Assembly (NCBI RefSeq): GCF_036370855.1
Contig: NC_088111.1
Location: 18,697,501 to 18,761,500 of the forward strand
DNA: 64,000 nt
DNA from: Dromaius novaehollandiae
Taxonomy: Eukaryota; Chordata; Aves; Casuariiformes; Dromaiidae
Direction of reading: 5' to 3'
Positions within the stretch are counted from its first letter, which is position 1. Every line of letters starts with the position of its first letter. Positions 52,221-64,000 of the stretch are shown piece by piece. The translations under genes were made by a program, and so were the position numbers. The notes under the pieces are model-generated. The model ran no database searches and was not told where the DNA came from. It saw only the letters and a program-made list of their open reading frames with translations.

Positions 52221-55200
52221 TCTGGGCCACCCGAGCAGCTGTATTTATCCCTCCAACAAACAGTTTCCTGAGCAGGCAGGGAGCATGCTGCGGCTAGACT
52301 GCCTGGAGAACAAAACCCACCCTCCCACTCAGGGCTACCTTCTCTTTAGACATTATCAGCCGGTGACCTGGCCTCATAACGAAAGAGAGACTATAACGTG
52401 CCGGGTGCTCTCAGGGATGCACTGATCCGAAGTAAAAGAAACACTAAAGACGAACCTGAGCTCCTCTGCTCCTTAGCGGTCTGCTCCAGGAAGGCTCAGG
52501 TAAGACCAGGAGGGTGCTGCAGGCCACTTCCCCGGCAGCCAGCAGAGCTGGGCAGCGAGGCTTTCACCGAAGCGCACACACGGCCCCCTCTAATGCCTGA
52601 TAACATCCCCAGGAAAACACCCAGGGATTTCAGTGGCTGACCTGCAAGTCCAGTACATCCACCTAATTTTTACCCTGAGCGGATGAGCACTGCATCACGT
52701 CATCCTTTCGAACATTCGCTTCCTAGCATACTCCCATAACCTGCAACCGAGCTCCACTCCAGTACTACCACGATTTGACGTAACACCAAATGCTAACTAG
52801 GCCACAAGAATAATTGCTTCTTTAAACAAAGAAACAAAATCCCCAGCTCACAAAACTTAACTGCAATAAAAGTCCAAGCGGAGACCGGACAGACGCCCAG
52901 CAGGCCCCTTGCATTTAAGGCAGCCACAGCTCTGAATCTCATCTCTGATGGCAACCCGTAACGGATGCTGAAGGACGAGCGGAGGAAGAAAGCAAAGACA
53001 AAACGACCCCTCCGTCAGGCTCTCTCACCCCCAACACTGGTGTTTCAGAGATCGGGGACCACCCTGATCTCCGTACAGCCCAGCAGCTCTCTGCGCTCTG
53101 CCACGTACCGCAGGGGCGAGGGCTGCTTTTTAGTGACAGGTAGGAAAACGTCTCCTGCTGCTGCAGTCTGCTGCCTGCCCTTTTCACTGGGCGCCTCCTA
53201 ATTCTCACACGGAGCAAATGAATACAGAATGATTACTGACTACTTCGCCCGGTGCAATTCAAGATTTTTTAAATTTCCTTCCCCAAACAATATTTCATGT
53301 ATTTTATTCCCTTACCCACCCCATTTGCCCATTGTTACCTCATTCTGCTGAATTTTTTTGAGAGAAAGTCAAATAATATGGCTACATCACTTTCTGAATC
53401 AAACTGATTAGCTGCGTGACTTCCATTAAGTACCACACTAAGCTGCAGGAGAGGAGCAAATCAGAGGCATACCGAACCAGCACTTTAGGGGAGACGTAGC
53501 TGCATTTCAGCTTCAGAATTAATCAGAGCCCAAGAGCCTACGAACACAATGAAATAACTGTGAATACACTGATGGTGATTCCAGACCCATTTCCCTTCCA
53601 AGAGATGTACAAAACGCATGTCAAAATACGGATGTTTTCTTACCCAGGGCGCAGTACCAGCTTGCTGCACAAGCAGCTCCAGTCTCTAACAGCATTAGCA
53701 TCTCTCTCCCCACAAATAACCCTGCCTTGGCACCAGAGACACTGCTGACATTCAGATTTAACAGGTACAGTGTCACCTTGCTGGTTTTCCTGAGAATGAC
53801 TGAGAAATGCTCCAAGTCGCTCAATATTATTTAAAGTCATGGCTTATTCTTTGCAAAGACACGTGGTTTGGGGTTAAAGCACGAGCACACGTGTAAAATC
53901 TGAGATGTCTCCTGCGTCCTACCACTAACAAGGAGGACCTGCGCACATCTGGAAACAGGCACTGGCAGGAACCTCGCTGTGCTGAGACCACTCACATCAC
54001 CACGTTCAGCTTCTTGCTCCCACAGTGCGACCAGAGCTTCCCGTTTTAGCGAGGGAGGCAGCAGTCCAGACTGGAAAGTCTCTGTGGGAGACCCAGGGCC
54101 CTGCTAGCGGCAGGTTTTCTCTCCCTCTGGCAGTTTGATGGGAGGATGGTACCATGCACTTCTCTGCTCCCAAACTCGGTTCATCTGGGCTGCTCACGGA
54201 CACACTGCAATGTCCCAGCTCAAGATGGGGAAATTGCTGGTTAATCAAAAGCCACCGAGTGTGTCCATCCAGTGCTGGGCCATCTCCAACAGTACTGCAA
54301 CGGCTCGGCTGGAGCACAGGGATCGGCCCCGAGTCATACAGTTCCTCCCGGCCCCATTTCTCCCTCTCGGTCTAGCCAGACCTGCTAGACTGCACTGACT
54401 TTCCAGCCCAGGACACTCATTTTGATTCCTAAATATTTTGTCATTTTGGTTTCAGCTTGCAGCACCCAATTTCTGCCAATGGTCTCATGACCCCTTCCCC
54501 GAAACTCCGCCACTAGCTGTCGAATGACAGCACGGAGCCCCTTGCTACGTACCTGTCCCGCGGATCAAGCCAAAAGCTGCTTCCCCGTGACCCTAATTTG
54601 CCGCTGCTGCTCGCTCAAGGCAATACACGGCCGTCCCGCCAGCGGAGGCAGCTAAGACACGCGCAGCCACCTCCTCATCCTCGTTCGCTTAAACGTAAGT
54701 GGATCCGACCAGTACCTGCCCAAAATACAGATCAGCTGGCCAACTTCAGCAACGCTGGCAACCGGGCACGCAGCGCCGAACGCTCCCTGAAAACAAGGGC
54801 GAAGGAAGAGCGCTGACGTCCCCGTACCTCTCCAGGCCACAGCTCCAGCCACCGTCCCAGTTCTGGCACACGCGCACACGAGCCACACCACGACTGCGGA
54901 CAAAGAAAGCAGAAGACCTCTGGCTGAAAATCTAGACGCAGCAACTGAATTTAAAGCATCTCTAATAGTCCCAACACACTTCCTCAAGTCTATTTTAAGT
55001 TTTTCTAAATCTTTCATCTGCCTCTCTGCCAAGTTGACGCCTCACTGCTTTACTTTAAGATTAAAAGCTTTGTTGGTCAGAAGGTTTTCTAAGAGTCTCT
55101 GGAGCAGAAGAGTCCTAAACCTGGGTCACTACTCTCAGAGCAGGAGAGACTGGTGAAAATTCAATTACATAGAATTACAATCCAGTTACATGAATTACAT

Positions 55201-58200
55201 TAAATTACATTTATCTCCCAGCTGCTCTGGAGCATTCAGCACCGAAAGCATCTCCTGGGCCTGACGAACAGAACAGCTCCCACATCCACGACGCTAAACA
55301 AGCAGCAAACCCTTCTCTCTCATCAGCACATCCCAGCAGCCAGCTCGAAAGTGAGCTCTCCACCGAGCCAGTGTGTCCTGAACGGTGGCACTTTGGAAAA
55401 ATGAGTGTGGCTAAAATAACTGTGCCTGCAGCTCAAAGCAAAAGACTTTGGGGGAACCTCCAGTCCTGAAAGACGAACATGCTCCAGGTGACATCTCTGA
55501 GAGCTACAGGAAGCCCTGGGGGACAGCTGATTTTTTTGATGGTGAGGGAAAGGGTTTCAAACCCCACTGCCACTCTCTTGCTCAAAGACTATACTGAGAT
55601 TTTGGAGGAACTGGAACTCCTCCTGCTATTGCCTTCCTCTGCTCTCCATCCTACGCTAACAGCACTACCCTGAGCGCAGCTTTTGCGTCCATCATGTAAG
55701 TTATCTGCAGCGGGTGCCAGCACGAGCGGGTCTCACAGCTGCAGAGCGCCGGGCCTGTCTACATCACAACAGCTAAGTTATTCTCAGAAAGGCTAATTTA
55801 ATCTGGCAGGGGATGTTCTCGGCGCTTTCTCACACAGAAAAGCTTTTATCTTGGTTGGCTTAACAACAAGCCAGCGTTTCCAAAAATGCGGAGGGGTGGC
55901 TAAGGAGGAGCGTAGCCCTTGTATTTCGAGTTCTCCGGTGCTTTTGTCTGAGCAATTGCTTTTGGTAACCACGGACTTGGAGAAAACACAAAACATCTCT
56001 GTTTTTTTAATAAAAGCCAACCGTATTTTAAAAGCAAAATCGACAATATCTCGGGCTACTCCCCACACGCACATACTCTCAACTAAGTCTTGACAGAAGG
56101 AGCTCTGCTCTTAATAAAGCTAAAACCCAGCGAAGATTGTTAGATATTAGATACCACCTTCACTTCCACACCAGCGTAGCAAGCCTGGCAGCCAGCAAAC
56201 CTGGCCCGGGAACACGACCGGCCCCGGCGGGCGGCTTTCCCCAGAGGAACAAACTTCGGAAGAAAGCCCAGAGCCCTCGGCAGCGAGGAGCCGTGTTAGT
56301 CTCTTTGAAATCCTTTCCGATGCACTAATCCCAGCGCGCCCTCCCCATCGCCAGCCTCTGCAGTCCACGGGCAGAGGGGGGTAACTAGTTAAGGTGCCAG
56401 AAAGCTGCTTTTTGTCGTTTTCAAATCCTCGCTCACGTTTTCCCCTGACTCGTGACGTTACGCGCGGGGGTGGCACGCGTCCGGAACCGCGCTTGGCCAT
56501 CCGAGCCGAACAGGAGCCGCCCTCTCTCAGCCCCGCGACGGAGACCGCCGTATTGCCAACGCGCTGCGCTCGTCCGTCGCGGCGTTGCGAAGGGATCCTC
56601 CCCTGCCTGCACCGCTCGCGAGGCACAGCACGGAAAAGCCACGCGTGGCAGAGGCCTCGGGGTCAGAGAGGCTAAAAGACGGGTTTTAAAGCATTACACA
56701 GCTGTAACAACTCTCCGCGCTCTCAGGAGCGTCGCCACTGTCCCGCTGCACGGGAGAAGCAGGTGCGAGACAAGGATCACAGCCCGAATCATCCCCGGAG
56801 GGTCCCTTTGGTACGGGGGTAAGGCCGGGCCCTACATGGAGAACATCAGTTTAGGCTGCTGCAGCCATCAGGGAACAAGGCAAAGCTCAGAGGAAAGCAG
56901 GACGTTACGATCGGCCAGAGGAAAAAAACCAAACCAACACAACGCTCCCCTTGTTCCTACCAGCAAGGAACCGCTGTCCCAAGCACAGCCTGTGCAGAAA
57001 GCAGCAAGCTCAGAGGGCAGCAGGGATGGGCTGAGTCACGGCAATTCGGGGGAAAAAAACCCGAACAAACAAAAGGGAAAGAGTGACAACACGGACAGCA
57101 GCTGCCCTGGGTCTCAGAGACGCTACCAAGCCAATCCAGAACATATTAACCTTTATTTTTAAAAGCCCTGCGAACACATGGTACTGCTATAAAAAGCAGT
57201 CGCACCCCCTTCTCCGCTCGAGAGAGGCGAATTTAGCCCTGGCTGCGTTAGGCAGAGCTGCCCATGCTCCCAGGCACCAGCCTCGCACCACGACGCCTGC
57301 TCGCAGCGTGCCGGCACCCCGACGCAAACCGCTCCCGACTTACGCCCTGATGCTTTGCATTGCCATCCCCACAGCACAAGGCCTCACAGGCTGCAGCAAG
57401 GGTCTGCACAAGCCAGCTCTTCCCGGCGCTCCCGTTTCGCAGCCAGCCCCGGCACGGCTCCTCCAGCCCCCTGGAAGGCCAAGCCACGGTTAAGTTTCAC
57501 GTCCAACGTGACAATCTTTGTTCTGCGACCGAAACGAAATCCATTTTTAAAATAATTCTCCGCAGGAGAGTAAGCTTGTGCATTCACCCATGAGCTAAAA
57601 GATTATACCTCCTCTGCCAGCTGCGGGGCTTAGAAAGGGAGCGCGAGGGATTTCTGAGCAACGACGGCTGATTTCTAATCCAATTATTCAGCTACTCCTC
57701 ACAAACTACGGAGGGGGCTGTATTTCTCCAGCAAAATAATTCTGCTTCAGGATACGTTTGTAAAAAAACCTGCAGTTCACTTTCTCGGGATCCCAGCAGG
57801 GAGATGCACATGCTGCAGGATCCCAGACCGCCGTGATTTTTCCCTTCTGCAAAGCCCGTTTGCTTCTAGAATAGATTATTTTGTTCAGAGAGCCAGTATG
57901 AAACTACGGGGGAAGCTCGGAGAGTCTAACTCACCGCTCCCCCGTGGCGGAAGAGCCTCTCCCTGCAGGTCCCGGCCACGGCAGGGAAACGCACCCCGCC
58001 AAGGCGGCTCCCGGAGACGTAACCCGTTCCCAGCAGCGGGACCTGCCTTGCTGCCAACTCCCGGACAAAAGCTCAAGAAAACATCCTGAACCAAACAGGC
58101 TCTCACAGTTCAAATTTAAAATAAGATTCTTTTCCACCGTGGCCACGCACAGCCACAAGTAAATAAAGACGAAATATAGGTACAACATGGGACGGCCACG

Positions 58201-59879
58201 TGCTACAGTAAGATGGAATTTATGGTTGTAAGATGGAAAATAAATGCAACAGAAAACAATTAAGTGTGTTAACTTAAAGCAAGAACACTCCTTCCAAAAA
58301 CACCCCTTCCAAAAAACACTCATAGGTAGCTAGCCTGTTAGGGCAAGATAAGGAGGGTTTTCTTTCCAAATTAAGAGACTGGCTATCAAAGGCGGCTTGG
58401 GGACATCCACAGGTGGGAATGTCTACGTGAACCCTGTCCATGTAGACGTGTTCAGGGCTGTAAAATCACCATCTAAGGTAAAGAAAACATTACCGCTAAT
58501 ACGAAGGCCCCTCACTAATAGCAATATATAACAATCATATTGCTTGATTTGCACAGGAGACCCCGGCTCATTTCTCACATCTGCAATTTTTTGTTTTCCA
58601 CCTCTCTCGTCCTCCCTGTTTGCAGCAGATCAGCGCGGGGAGCAGCTTCGCACCGCTGCTGGTTTGATGTTTTCCTCCGAAGCTGGTGTACCTGTTGAGA
58701 AGCGTGCAAGTATGCTGTTCACGCCTGCTGTCTTCAGCATTATTTTAATCTCCATATTACTCAAATACTATTTCCTCCTTTTCCCACCTGGCAGCCATCA
58801 ATCTTTTCCTCGGCTTGACACAAAGATGAAGTCAGCGTGCCTGCGCATTGAAAAAGCTAGCACCGTACTTCCATACATGCAGCACGCGTACGCACCTGTA
58901 GTAACACCAACACAAGGAGCGCGTGGCCCTGCTACAGGCCCGATAAAAACAGCTATTAAAAAGGGATTTTAAGAACTAGCTTCTTTACGATCCAAGATAT
59001 TCTCTCCTGATTACAGCAATTATCAGAAAGCAAATGTAGGACCATATAATAGCACTACTACTTCGGAAAAAGCAGCTCCCTCTCTCTCGACTGTCCCAGG
59101 CATATCTGGAGCGAGAGCTCTGGGTCCTCAGGTGCACGTGCCCCGCCGATCTCGTCTGCCAGCTGGTATTTTAGACACAGCCTGCAAGGCGGCTACCCGC
59201 AAGTTCTGGCTGGTGCCAGGTGCCAGTCTCCGAGCGAGCTTCCGTCTCAAGGAAAGCACGGAGCTCTTAATTACGGGTGCGGTAACGACACTTGACACCT
59301 CTCTTTTCTGCGCCTGGTGCAGAAGGTCTGCCCGGCAGCGTCAGAGCTTGTTTTTAATACGATACCGAAAACCGTGCTGGGAGAGGTGTTTGGGGAGGCA
59401 GAGCTTAAAGCCCTTCGCTAGAAGACAAGGTGAACTGCTGGCGGCAGTTTGTCCGAGCTCTGCGAGGCCCCGCGCCTGTCACCACGCGCCACGGGGCAGC
59501 ACCTCTGCTGCGGGGCCTCCGCGGAAGCGCAGCCACGAGCGGGGCTGCGTGGGTGATCCAGAGGACGCCGGCGTGACGGTGCCCGTCCCAGCCCTGCTCC
59601 CACCCCGCCGCACCCGGAGGCGCCTCCAGGGTCTCCAGCCCAATCCCTCATGTTGGCACCCGTCGTGACATCCCTGTCACTGCACCAAGCAAGGCAACGT
59701 GGCTTTAAAAGCTGCTGCGGTTTTGCCTCTCCAGTTCCCTCGGGGGCCGCGACCAAGATCTCACTGCTCTGATGGTTAAAGGCCTTCCAGCCTCCGGCTA
59801 GTTCATTCACCGGGATTTGCCGGTGTGCAGCACCATCCGTTAGCCGGAACGGCTCCTCGCTACGCAGCGCTCACACCGC

Positions 59880-61660
59880 CGCTGCCTTGACAGGCAGCAG
59901 CATCGTCATCATCATCGTCGCTGTCCGTCCTGCCGGACAAAGGGAGCCGACGGGGCAGCTCCGGCCCAAGCCCACCTTCCCCGAGCAGCGATGACGGGAG
60001 GGCCGCGCGCTCGTGCCGGGGCCGGGCTCCCTCCTCGGCCGGGGACCTGGCGGGGCAACGGACCGCGGCTGCCTCTCCCTGCCGCCCTCCCCTCGGCCAG
60101 CGGGCAGCGGCGGCGGCCGGGCGCTCGCTTGCGGCGGGAGCCCTTCCTCCGGGCCAGCGCGCGGCCTGGCGCTTCGCCCCACCGAACGTCGCCCGCTGCC
60201 GCCGGCGCGTCCCCGTCCGTCCGTCCGTCCGTCCGTGCCGCCCGCGCTAGGGCGCCGCCAGCACCCCGCAGCCTGCGGCCACGGGCACGGCCATGGGCAC
60301 GGCCACGGGCGGGAGCGGAGCCTCCCCTCGGCCTGCGAGAAGCGGCTCCTCCACAGGGAGCCGCCGCCGGGGGGGGGCGGGGGGGAAGGTTCCCCGTTTT
60401 TTATGCGGTCGCGCCGATCCCGCGCCGCGTTTTACCCCCAAAGCTGCCGCCGCCCCCGGCCGCCGCCTCCCCCCGCCCGGGGCCAGGCGCCACCGCAGGC
60501 CCCGGCCCGCGCGGGCAGTCGGCCCGGCCCGGCCCGGCCTCCCCCGGCGCCGCCGCTCCCCGGGGCCGCCGGCGCGGAGGCCGCAGGCCCTGCCCGCCCC
60601 GGCCCCGGCCCCGGCCGCGAGAGGCCCCTACCGGCTGCCGGCTCCCGGCGGCGGCTGCGGCACCTGCCGCGGGGCGGAGCGGAGCGGCGCGGGGCCGGGC
60701 CGAGGCGGGGCCGAGGCGGGGCGGGCCCGGCCCCGCGGCCTGCTGGCACCGCCCACCGCCGCCCCGAGGCCGCAGGGGACCCCGCGCAGGCCCGAGGCCT
60801 CGGGGAGGGCCGCAGCCCGGGCCCGGCTCGCTCGCTGCCCCCCTCGCAGTAAAGCTACACTGCGGAAAGGGCCGCGGGTGCCGCGCAGGGCAGTGCCCGG
60901 CCTGGGCTCCCCGCTGCGTCGCCCCCTCCTCGCCTGCGCTCCCCGGGCGCGTGAGGCCGCAAGCGGGGCACCCCGGGCGGCAGCTCCCGTCCTTCCCCGC
61001 CCCGCTGCGCCCGCCCGCGCCCCACACTGCTCCGCCGGGCCTGGCCACGCGCCGGGCAGCCCCGCGGCCTCCTGGGGGGCCCGAGTCGGACAAGGCCCAG
61101 GCGAACCCCGGCATGAGGCTCCCGGGTGGCCCCGGCCGGGGCAGCGGCTCCCCTGGGTCACCGGCGCTGGGGAGGACTTAAAGCTGGGACACAAGTTGCC
61201 AGGGCCCGAGGGCTGCACGGGCGCCGGAGAGAGCGGCCACAGGCGGTTTCCGCCTGCCGCAGCAGGAGAGCAGCAACGCCGGTGCAGTACGATTACCCTC
61301 GCGGCATTCTGGGCACTGAGCCAGCGCTCTCCCGGGGACGCCTGGGCCCGGCCAGGCCCGCGCCAGGGCCCGTGGGTTGCCCCATCCCGCGCCGGGGGCA
61401 GAACGCCAGGGCCACCTCCCGGCAACGGCCGCTGTGACCTCAGCCCGCTGCCCCGGGCCGGGCGCCGCGGCAGGCAGAGCGGCCGTGGCCCTGCACCTCG
61501 CGGCCCGCCACGCCGCCCGGCTTTCCTGGCAACGCGCAGGAGCTCCTGGCGGGAGGCCAGCGGGAGCCGTGCCCCGCCAAGCCAGCCGTGACCGGGGCCG
61601 TGTTGTCGGCCATCCCTACGACAACGGGACCCGAGCGCTTCCGGCAGCCCAAAGAGACCA
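59880..61660. promoter_or_regulatory. CpG island, likely shared promoter of CDIP1 and C16orf96
   Basis: This is the strongest CpG island of the window, with many GGGGCGGGG/CCCCGCCCC boxes and a CCGT microsatellite. CDIP1 must start upstream of 43.6 kb on the minus strand and C16orf96 begins at 61,669 on the + strand, so a divergent promoter here is the simplest reading. The actual start sites are not visible. Confidence 0.6.
60213..60238. repeat. (CCGT)n microsatellite
   Basis: About six CCGT units are in tandem within the CpG island. Just downstream (about 60,276-60,310) a GGCCACGGGCAC/GGCCATGGGCAC 12-mer is repeated about three times. Confidence 0.85.
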
Positions 61661-61668
61661 AAGGCGAA

Positions 61669-62085
61669 ATGAGCTTCTCCATGACGCTGGCAGAGCTGGC
61701 GGACATCGCCATCGGCACGCCCGACGTTGGCAGCGTCAACTTCAACGCCCTCCACGTCCTGCTGCACGGCATCCTGGAGCACCTCCACCTGCGGGACGCC
61801 ACGGCGGAGGTCTCCGAGGACGAGAGGGAGCTTCTGAAGCCCGCCGCTGGCGTGGCCGTGGCGAAGGCTGCCGGGGCGACTGCCGAGGGGAAGAGCTGCT
61901 CCCTCTTCCACGAGATGCAGCAGCGGCTGGGGAGGGTTGAGAGCCAGCTGAGCCGCCTCAACGGGCCCCCGTCCACCGCGGAGCTGCTGGCCCACAGCCA
62001 GGCCCCAGGCAAGCCGGCCGCTGACATGTGGCAAATGATGCAGCTGAAGAAGAAGGTAGAAACGAATGAAGAGGGAGTGACAAAG
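61669..62085 (+). CDS. C16orf96-like protein, first coding exon (partial)
   Basis: The exon encodes 139 codons starting MSFSMTLAELADIAIG, VNFNALHVLLHGILEHLHL and ending VETNEEGVTK before GTGAGA. The human C16orf96 N-terminus has the same pattern (MSFSLTF, NFKALHLLLHGILEHIH, STAQLLEASQ, LRKMVEGNEEAMAK) as I remember it. The family is uncharacterised, coiled-coil-like, and related to QRICH2 through the DUF4795 domain, which lies further downstream and outside this window. The ATG at 61,669 is chosen because the human homology starts there (GAAATGA context). The frame is open further upstream but without similarity. The position right of CDIP1 on the opposite strand matches human. Confidence 0.88.
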
Positions 62086-64000
62086 GTGAGAAACCTGTCC
62101 TCTGGAGTGTCCCTGTGTCTGGTGACGCTGCAGGCCGGCCCATTGGCTCACTTATGTGCCATCTGGCCCAGCGTGCTGCCCTACGCAGTGTCCTGCCCTA
62201 CGTAATGACCTGCCCTACGCAGTGACCTGCCCACATGTGTATCCTCTCCCATAGTGCTGGGGAGGTCGCCGAAGCACTGAGGCGTGTTTTTGCACCCATG
62301 GTCTGGCTGACATGGGCCTAGCTCCTTCCCTGAGACTCATTAAAGAGTAGTATTTTAACACTGCTGCTGACCAAAGGTGGGTTTGGTCATTTCTCACCTG
62401 CCACGGAGGTTCTAGTGATATTTTCTCTTGAGATTTAGGTCCCTTGGGTCCCATCCTGCATCCCAGCAAGGGTCACTCTCCAGAGACCAGGCTCTGAGCA
62501 GGGCACTTTGCCGTACTCCGTCGCTGGGGGCCAGCGCCTGTCCCTCCCGTCCCCATCCTGTGCCTGTGCAGCCCCCGTGCTGGATACCCCAGCAGCTCCC
62601 TGCACTGGGCCTGGGACCTGGGGCTGGGATGGCGCTGGCTGGAGCACACAGCCCTCCACTCACCTGGCAGGGCCGTGGCGCCCAAAACGTGCTCCTTTTC
62701 TCACCTCTTCCCTGCGTTACTGTGAGCGGCTGAGCTGCGGGCGGCAGTGGTGGTGTCCCGCAGGCAGCTGTCCCCACGCCAAGTCAGGATCCCTTAGGAG
62801 ATGTTCACATGCCGCAGGTTCAATTTATTTGGCTGTCGATGTTTAGACTGTGAGTCAGAACTGTAACGTGTGAAAACAGCACTGTCCTCCTCACTCGAGC
62901 CACGGGTTGCAGCACAAAGATATCTCAGCTGCGGTCACTGTGCTCCCTGCCCGGCTTGGAGAGGGGCCGGAGTCCAGGCTGCTTTCTGCAGCGCCGGCTG
63001 GACTGCCGACTTCTCCGCAGGCCGCACGGGGCTGGCCTGGAGCAGAAAACCAAGACATCTTTTCATCTCTTCTGAGACCTGGGGCTGGTCCCATCTCACA
63101 TTTTCATGACCTTGGCTTTGAGAACAGCTATGGAGCAAAGGGGACAGCACTTTGCTGGGGTGAAGAGCCTGGAGCTGGGCTGCCGGTCCCCTTGGGCACC
63201 CTTTGTTTCTCTTTGGGAGAGCTGAGTGGGAGCTGCCCCACTCCTTCGGCATGGTCACGGGCTGGACAGACGTGGCCGATGCCATGGCAGCTGCTCTGGG
63301 ACTTACTCCTGTATCCCGGAGACACTCCTAAACCCGCGTCTTTGCCATGTGCTGCTCAGCCTCGCTTCTCTCCGCCAGCACGGCTGGGTAAGAGCATCTT
63401 GGCTGGGATAATCCTCCTCTGTGGACCCGGAGCCTGGTACAGACCCAGCAGCACAAGCTGAACCACAAATTGCTCGTGCAGCAAAGCCGGACACTGTCCG
63501 GGGGTGCAGGCTGGCGTCACACCGCAGCTGGCACGAGAAGCGCTTGCATGCCGCAGGGCAGGAGGCCTGATCCAAGCACTGCGGCAAGGCCACCCGAGCC
63601 TGCAAGGCTGCCCAAGCCCTGCGGCAGCCGCTTCCCCGTCACGCTAGCTCGGCGTGACCCCTTTCGTCAGCGTGACTGCAGGAGCTGGCCTGGCTGGTTT
63701 GGTTTCATGGAGGGATGGGTTTCAGCCAAAATGGGCCAGACCCCCCACAGACGATGGTGCAGGGTAGCAGCAGGAGATGCACAGGTTTGTGCATCAGTGC
63801 CTGCGGGAAGGAATCCCTTTGCAAAAGTGTTTTGGGGATCCTTTGTGGGCAGAGCCTTCTGCTGGGCTGCCTGTGCTTGGGAAGGACTTTGAACGTGCCA
63901 CCTCCTCGCGTGCGGACACTGGCAGAGCTCTGGCGTTAGCCTTCATCCCCCTCTCCTAGGCAGTGGGATCCCCTCCGTCCTGGGCGCTGTTCATCGCGCA
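62086..64000 (+). other. First intron of the C16orf96-like gene (incomplete)
   Basis: No second exon is recognised before the window ends. A short tandem repeat of CCTGCCCTACGCAGTGA-type units lies at about 62,173-62,232. Confidence 0.55.
62173..62232. repeat. 17-18-bp tandem repeat
   Basis: Three to four imperfect copies of TGCCCTACGCAGTGACC occur in tandem within the intron. Confidence 0.75.

Larger units (their letters stand above)
43597..59880 (-). other. Long 5' intron region of CDIP1
   Basis: About 16 kb of mostly GC-rich DNA lies between the first coding exon and the CpG-island promoter. It holds an old LINE relic at about 48,040-48,385, a C10 run near 47,661 and a CpG-rich patch at about 50,600-52,220. 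There are minus-strand donor-like sites that could mark leader exons (for example GAG|GTAAGA at 50,736 and CAG|GTACGT at 54,552). The long open frames here (such as 332 codons at 44,587-45,585, minus) look composition-driven. No other gene is recognised. Confidence 0.5.

Noticed and set aside
58544-58972. 142-codon + frame with a hydrophobic stretch (LFTPAVFSIILISILLKYYF)
   Set aside because: It starts at a non-ATG codon, has no homolog that I recognise and lies in the CDIP1 5' intron on the opposite strand; support is too thin.
60628-62151. 507-codon minus-strand frame and long + frames over the last CpG island
   Set aside because: Extreme CpG-island composition explains them, and the minus frame runs antisense through the genuine C16orf96 exon.

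Overview
The window is vertebrate nuclear DNA. Short exons are bounded by GT-AG introns, several CpG islands are present, and the repeats are CR1-type LINEs, with nothing resembling Alu, L1 or B1. CR1, few repeats overall, introns of modest size and a zinc-finger gene whose first coding exon is a KRAB-B-like relic suggest a sauropsid, most likely a bird. This is inference from sequence character and remembered protein families; no database was searched.

Layout, left to right. (1) 1-11,050: the 3' part of SLX4 on the + strand. Six exons run from the BTB domain to the stop codon and join in frame (797 codons), followed by a 3' UTR ending at AATAAA. The large exon carries a 114-bp tandem duplication that makes three identical SUMO-interaction motifs. 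(2) 11,050-16,200: intergenic, with an A/T-rich block that may be an LTR-element relic and an isolated exon-like stretch. (3) 16,200-24,710: a C2H2 zinc-finger gene on the + strand, with a CpG-island promoter carrying paired YY1-type sites, a KRAB-B-like exon, a 5.4-kb intron holding an old CR1 copy, and a terminal exon with 11 intact fingers. (4) 27,000-37,700: HMOX2 on the + strand, complete coding region in five exons (313 aa) behind a CpG-island promoter and a 5-kb first intron. (5) 39,480-about 60,000: CDIP1 on the - strand, convergent with HMOX2, complete coding region in four exons (203 aa), with a long GC-rich 5' intron. Recognisable CR1 copies lie between HMOX2 and CDIP1, in the last CDIP1 intron, and (older) in its long 5' intron. 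(6) About 59,880-64,000: a large CpG island that probably serves CDIP1 leftwards and C16orf96 rightwards; only the first coding exon of C16orf96 lies in the window.

The genes are separate housekeeping or tissue genes rather than a pathway: SLX4 is a scaffold for DNA-repair nucleases, HMOX2 is constitutive heme oxygenase, CDIP1 is a LITAF-like membrane protein, C16orf96 is uncharacterised, and the zinc-finger protein is a presumed DNA-binding regulator. The order HMOX2(+), CDIP1(-), C16orf96(+) matches human 16p13.3. SLX4 lying right next to it is a different arrangement from human. I found no RNA gene, CRISPR array or operon-like system, and nothing that I can call a new biological system. 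The best leads are the SLX4 SIM array, several unexplained long antisense reading frames, and the KRAB-B remnant.
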